64,000 nucleotides of DNA from Neiella holothuriorum (GTDB taxonomy: Bacteria > Pseudomonadota > Gammaproteobacteria > Enterobacterales > Neiellaceae): the NCBI RefSeq assembly GCF_019457915.1, contig NZ_JAHZSS010000007.1, positions 109,367 to 173,366 of the forward strand, given 5' to 3'. The translations under genes were made by a program, and so were the position numbers. Each line of letters opens with the position of its first letter. Position 1 is the stretch's first letter. Shown one piece after another: positions 61,491 through 64,000 of this stretch. The notes under the pieces are model-generated. The model did not search any database. It was not told the origin of the DNA and saw nothing but the letters and a program-made list of their open reading frames with translations.

Positions 61491-62124
61491 GTGGAAACAT
61501 CTCTTTTTTTGTTTTTTATTTGTTGTTACTGCAGGTCATGCCCAAACAGTACTGATCTACGGCGATAGTTTAAGCGCCGGTTATGGTATGGAGCCAGAAC
61601 AAGCTTGGCCAAGCCTAATTGCTCAACGTTGGCAGCAGGACCAGCCTTGGACCATCGTCAACGCAAGTGTTAGTGGCGAGACCACACAAGGCGGCTTAGC
61701 TCGAATGCCGGCGGCGTTAGCAGCGCACCAACCGAGCTTGGTACTACTTGAGCTTGGCGCCAACGATGGCTTGCGCGGTTATCAGCTATCAGCCACTAAA
61801 CAGAATCTCCAGCGTATGGTTGAGTTAAGTCAACAACAAGGCGCACAAGTGATTCTTGCTGAAATGATGATCCCGCCCAACTACGGCCCACGATATAGCA
61901 AAGCGTTTAGCCAAATTTACCGCGATTTGGCCACCGAATTAAATATCGAACTATTACCTTTTTTTCTGGAAACCGTAGCTGTTGAACAAACTCTGATGCA
62001 AGCCGATGGGCTCCACCCCAATGTAAACGCACAACCACTAATAGCGGATCTCATTGAGCCGTGGCTACATAAGCACTTATTACGTCAACAGATAGGGGCA
62101 AGCAAGCTCAAAAAGGCCCCCTAA
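61489..62124 (+). CDS. tesA: Arylesterase / thioesterase I TesA, SGNH hydrolase
   Basis: ATG 61489 gives 211 residues; a TTG two codons upstream is an alternative. It has a Sec signal (HLFFCFLFVVTAGHA), the catalytic Ser block IYGDSLSAGYGM, the GAND block LELGANDGL and Asp/His in DGLHPN. It is a periplasmic lysophospholipase/thioesterase/protease I. Its ATG overlaps the ATG of divergent ybbA. Confidence 0.94.
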   Translation: MWKHLFFCFLFVVTAGHAQTVLIYGDSLSAGYGMEPEQAWPSLIAQRWQQDQPWTIVNASVSGETTQGGLARMPAALAAHQPSLVLLELGANDGLRGYQLSATKQNLQRMVELSQQQGAQVILAEMMIPPNYGPRYSKAFSQIYRDLATELNIELLPFFLETVAVEQTLMQADGLHPNVNAQPLIADLIEPWLHKHLLRQQIGASKLKKAP

Positions 62125-62226
62125 ATGTAACTAGTTATGAATATTGCAGGCTAAAAAACACAGTTTTATTGTTTCTAAACCAGCCTGCTGTTGGCTATCT
62201 CAATGACCTGCCAATAGTTTTAGAGA

Positions 62227-62250
62227 TTGCATACAACATACTCATATTTC
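62227..62250 (+). repeat. Conserved 24-bp element, copy 1, upstream of first DUF3718 gene
   Basis: TTGCATACAACATACTCATA followed by TTTC, 107 bp before the start codon. It agrees at 21 of 24 positions with the copy at 63039. Probably a shared promoter or operator kept after gene duplication. Confidence 0.6.
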
Positions 62251-62357
62251 AGTGAAATATTCGGTCATTTTACTGCAACCCAAAATAACAATTGCTTCTC
62301 TACACTGCTCTGCGTGGACATAAAAACCCCCTACACAGATTTATGGAGAGCTTTGTG

Positions 62358-62663
62358 ATGATAAAAAAATTAACCCTTACAGCAGCAGTAACAAGCCTAA
62401 TGATTGCCACCGGTGCTAACGCAAGCATGGACCCTTTCATTGAAAAGGCGCTAGAGGATGTCTGTTATTCAGCTAAAAACGACCCAGTATGGAAATTACA
62501 ACAAACCATGGAAAGCTACCGATTAGATGCCGATGATGTAGCCAATAAAGTGGTTTGTAATGGCATGCCAATATCCGAGTTTGCGGCGAGCCATAATTCT
62601 CATGAAACAGCTGCGTATTTAGGTGAGTATCGGGACCAAGACGATCTAATCGCCAAAAACTAA
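62358..62663 (+). CDS. DUF3718 protein, first of a tandem pair
   Basis: ATG 62358 is preceded by GGAGAG at 7 bases; 101 residues with a signal peptide ending GANA. The mature part starts MDPFIEKALEDVC and has NKVVCNGMPISEFA, so two cysteines could form a disulfide in the periplasm. This matches the DUF3718 family of exported Alteromonadales proteins with unknown role. A paralogue follows at 63157. Confidence 0.8.
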   Translation: MIKKLTLTAAVTSLMIATGANASMDPFIEKALEDVCYSAKNDPVWKLQQTMESYRLDADDVANKVVCNGMPISEFAASHNSHETAAYLGEYRDQDDLIAKN

Positions 62664-62697
62664 CGCCATGCGACTTGTTGTTGCTCGGCCAAAACGA

Positions 62698-62734
62698 TAA
62701 AGCCACCGAATGCTGAAAGGTGGCTTTACGTTTT
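62698..62734 (+). terminator. Terminator after first DUF3718 gene
   Basis: TAAAGCCACC and GGTGGCTTTA make a 10-bp stem with an 11-nt loop, followed by CGTTTT. The T tract is short. Confidence 0.65.
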
Positions 62735-63038
62735 ACTGTTTGACCTTACGAATCAAGATCGCGCTCAGCAAATAATTTGCACGTTGAGTTCGCTAGCCTA
62801 GAAATTTCCCACTTCGGCAACTGTTGTTTGTACAACTTGCTCATGCCAACTTTTTCTCAATACCATCCAGCAAGAAAAAATCAAGTCTAGAACAATGACT
62901 CAAGACAATTAATTCGGGGTTTTGGGTGGTCAAAATGTAACCAATTGTAAATCTAGGTAAGCAGGCGTGTATTCGAGAATTCTTATCGATAGATAGCTGA
63001 ATTAGCTAGCTTGCTGAGTATAGACACATTTAACATAG

Positions 63039-63062
63039 TTGCATGCAATATACCCATATTTC
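63039..63062 (+). repeat. Conserved 24-bp element, copy 2, upstream of second DUF3718 gene
   Basis: TTGCATGCAATATACCCATA followed by TTTC, 94 bp before the start codon. Its first ten bases, TTGCATGCAA, form a perfect palindrome, so it could be an operator. Confidence 0.6.
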
Positions 63063-63156
63063 TAATGTATTTCTGTTACAAGTGGCAACAGTCATTTAAA
63101 AGAATCTGAGCTTTACTAATTGGTGTCTGCACCCAACCAGAAAGCTGGAGATTAAA

Positions 63157-63498
63157 ATGAACAAGGTATGTTTAACTGTCGCGGCAGCGGCAATCGGATT
63201 GAGCTCTGCAGCAACCTCAACCGCTGCAATGGACTCTTATGTAGAAAATGCGTTAATTGATATTTGCCGCACCAGTCAACTTGACCGCGTCCATAAATTC
63301 AAACGCACAGTCGCGTCGTATCGACTGAAAATGAACACCGTCGCCAACAACGTAGTATGCAACGGCGATGATATTGGCACCTTTGCAGCTGAAGCTGGCG
63401 CTGTGAATACGGCTAACTTCATTCGCAACCGACAGACCGGCCACGTAGAAGTACGTGATCTGGCCAACAAGCTTGCAGTGACCGTGCCTCAAGCCTAA
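63157..63498 (+). CDS. DUF3718 protein, second of a tandem pair
   Basis: 113 residues; GGAG lies 6 bases before the ATG. A signal peptide ends TSTAA, then MDSYVENALIDIC, ASYRLKMNTVANNVVCNG and a longer, basic C-tail. It shares the cysteine positions and the SYRL...VANxVVCNG core with the gene at 62358, so the two are duplicates that have diverged. Function unknown. Confidence 0.8.
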   Translation: MNKVCLTVAAAAIGLSSAATSTAAMDSYVENALIDICRTSQLDRVHKFKRTVASYRLKMNTVANNVVCNGDDIGTFAAEAGAVNTANFIRNRQTGHVEVRDLANKLAVTVPQA

Positions 63499-63529
63499 CG
63501 CTTTTATCAACGCGAGTTGTAATAGAAAC

Positions 63530-63562
63530 AAAAAAACCAGAACGAAAGTTCTGGTTTTTTTT
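63530..63562. terminator. Terminator after second DUF3718 gene
   Basis: ACCAGAAC-GAAA-GTTCTGGT (63536-63555) followed by T8, with an A run on the other side. Confidence 0.92.
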
Positions 63563-63671
63563 ATGTCCGAAGCGGAAATTTGCCAAAGTAATTGCAGTGC
63601 AGCCACTGACGGAATCAGAGCAAACAAAATTAAGTTAGTTGGAATAAGGAGTGTTGAAAACTAAGAGAGTT

Positions 63672-63747
<76 letters not shown>

Positions 63748-63755
63748 GGAAAGAA

Positions 63756-63831
<76 letters not shown>

Positions 63832-63925
63832 ACACAAGTAGTGCGACCTTTTACGCCTGCCAGAGCAAGCGCTGGCCCAAACGCATCGATTCAGTTCAGA
63901 TACGAAGAACTTTCCTAATGGAAAA

Positions 63926-64000
<75 letters not shown>

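Larger units (their letters stand above)
62664..63156. other. 493-bp intergenic region between the DUF3718 genes
   Basis: It holds a weak terminator (62698-62734) after the first gene and the second 24-bp element (63039-63062). Between them is AT-rich sequence with no reading frame or RNA gene that I can support. Confidence 0.6.

Overview
The window reads as ordinary chromosome of a free-living, probably marine gammaproteobacterium of the Alteromonadales type. The core order rpsO-pnp-nlpI, metY-rimP-nusA-infB-rbfA-truB, carA-carB, folX-yfcH and tesA/ybbA is classically gammaproteobacterial. A periplasmic nitrate reductase operon of the napDAGHBC kind and two DUF3718 proteins point to Shewanella/Pseudoalteromonas-like relatives. 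This placement is by gene content only, without a database search. I saw no insertion sequence, prophage, integron, CRISPR array or clear genomic island. Layout from left to right: (1) 1-6300 holds a truncated DUF885 lipoprotein, a CvfB-like S1 protein, a ModF-like twin ATPase, a DUF3820 protein and a periplasmic-TPR diguanylate cyclase. (2) 6308-12056 is the nap operon on the minus strand, headed by a 50-residue membrane peptide gene, which feeds quinol electrons through NapC/NapGH and NapB to NapA. (3) 12336-17598 has yghU and a four-gene UDP-sugar operon (galU, galE, ugd, UDP-glucuronate epimerase). (4) 17895-31300 is the translation, RNA decay and transcription-factor block: comEA-like, nlpI, pnp, rpsO, truB, rbfA, infB, nusA, rimP, initiator tRNA, tRNA-Leu, secG, glmM, folP. 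(5) 31370-40484 has ftsH, rlmE, yhbY, greA, carAB and dapB. (6) 40586-50245 has a PhoPQ-like two-component pair, a small beta-barrel protein, yfcE and the tamAB envelope-assembly genes. (7) 50290-64000 is a mixed region: an FAD oxidoreductase, a DEDDh-exonuclease/UvrC-like fusion, ggt, lipoproteins, folX-yfcH, the ybbA/ybbP-type ABC system with divergent tesA, two DUF3718 genes and a tRNA cluster (Ala, Glu, Glu). No obviously new multi-gene system is present. The items most worth a second look are: two decayed tandem copies of the initiator tRNA in the rimP-nusA leader; a predicted three-way-junction RNA in the phoP-like leader; the exonuclease fused to a UvrC N-terminal half that keeps its four-cysteine motif; a shared upstream element before the two DUF3718 genes; and a hexapeptide repeat inside an oxidoreductase. 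Many start codons were reset from the longest reading frame using Shine-Dalgarno spacing, signal peptides or overlapping stop/start codons, as stated in each entry.
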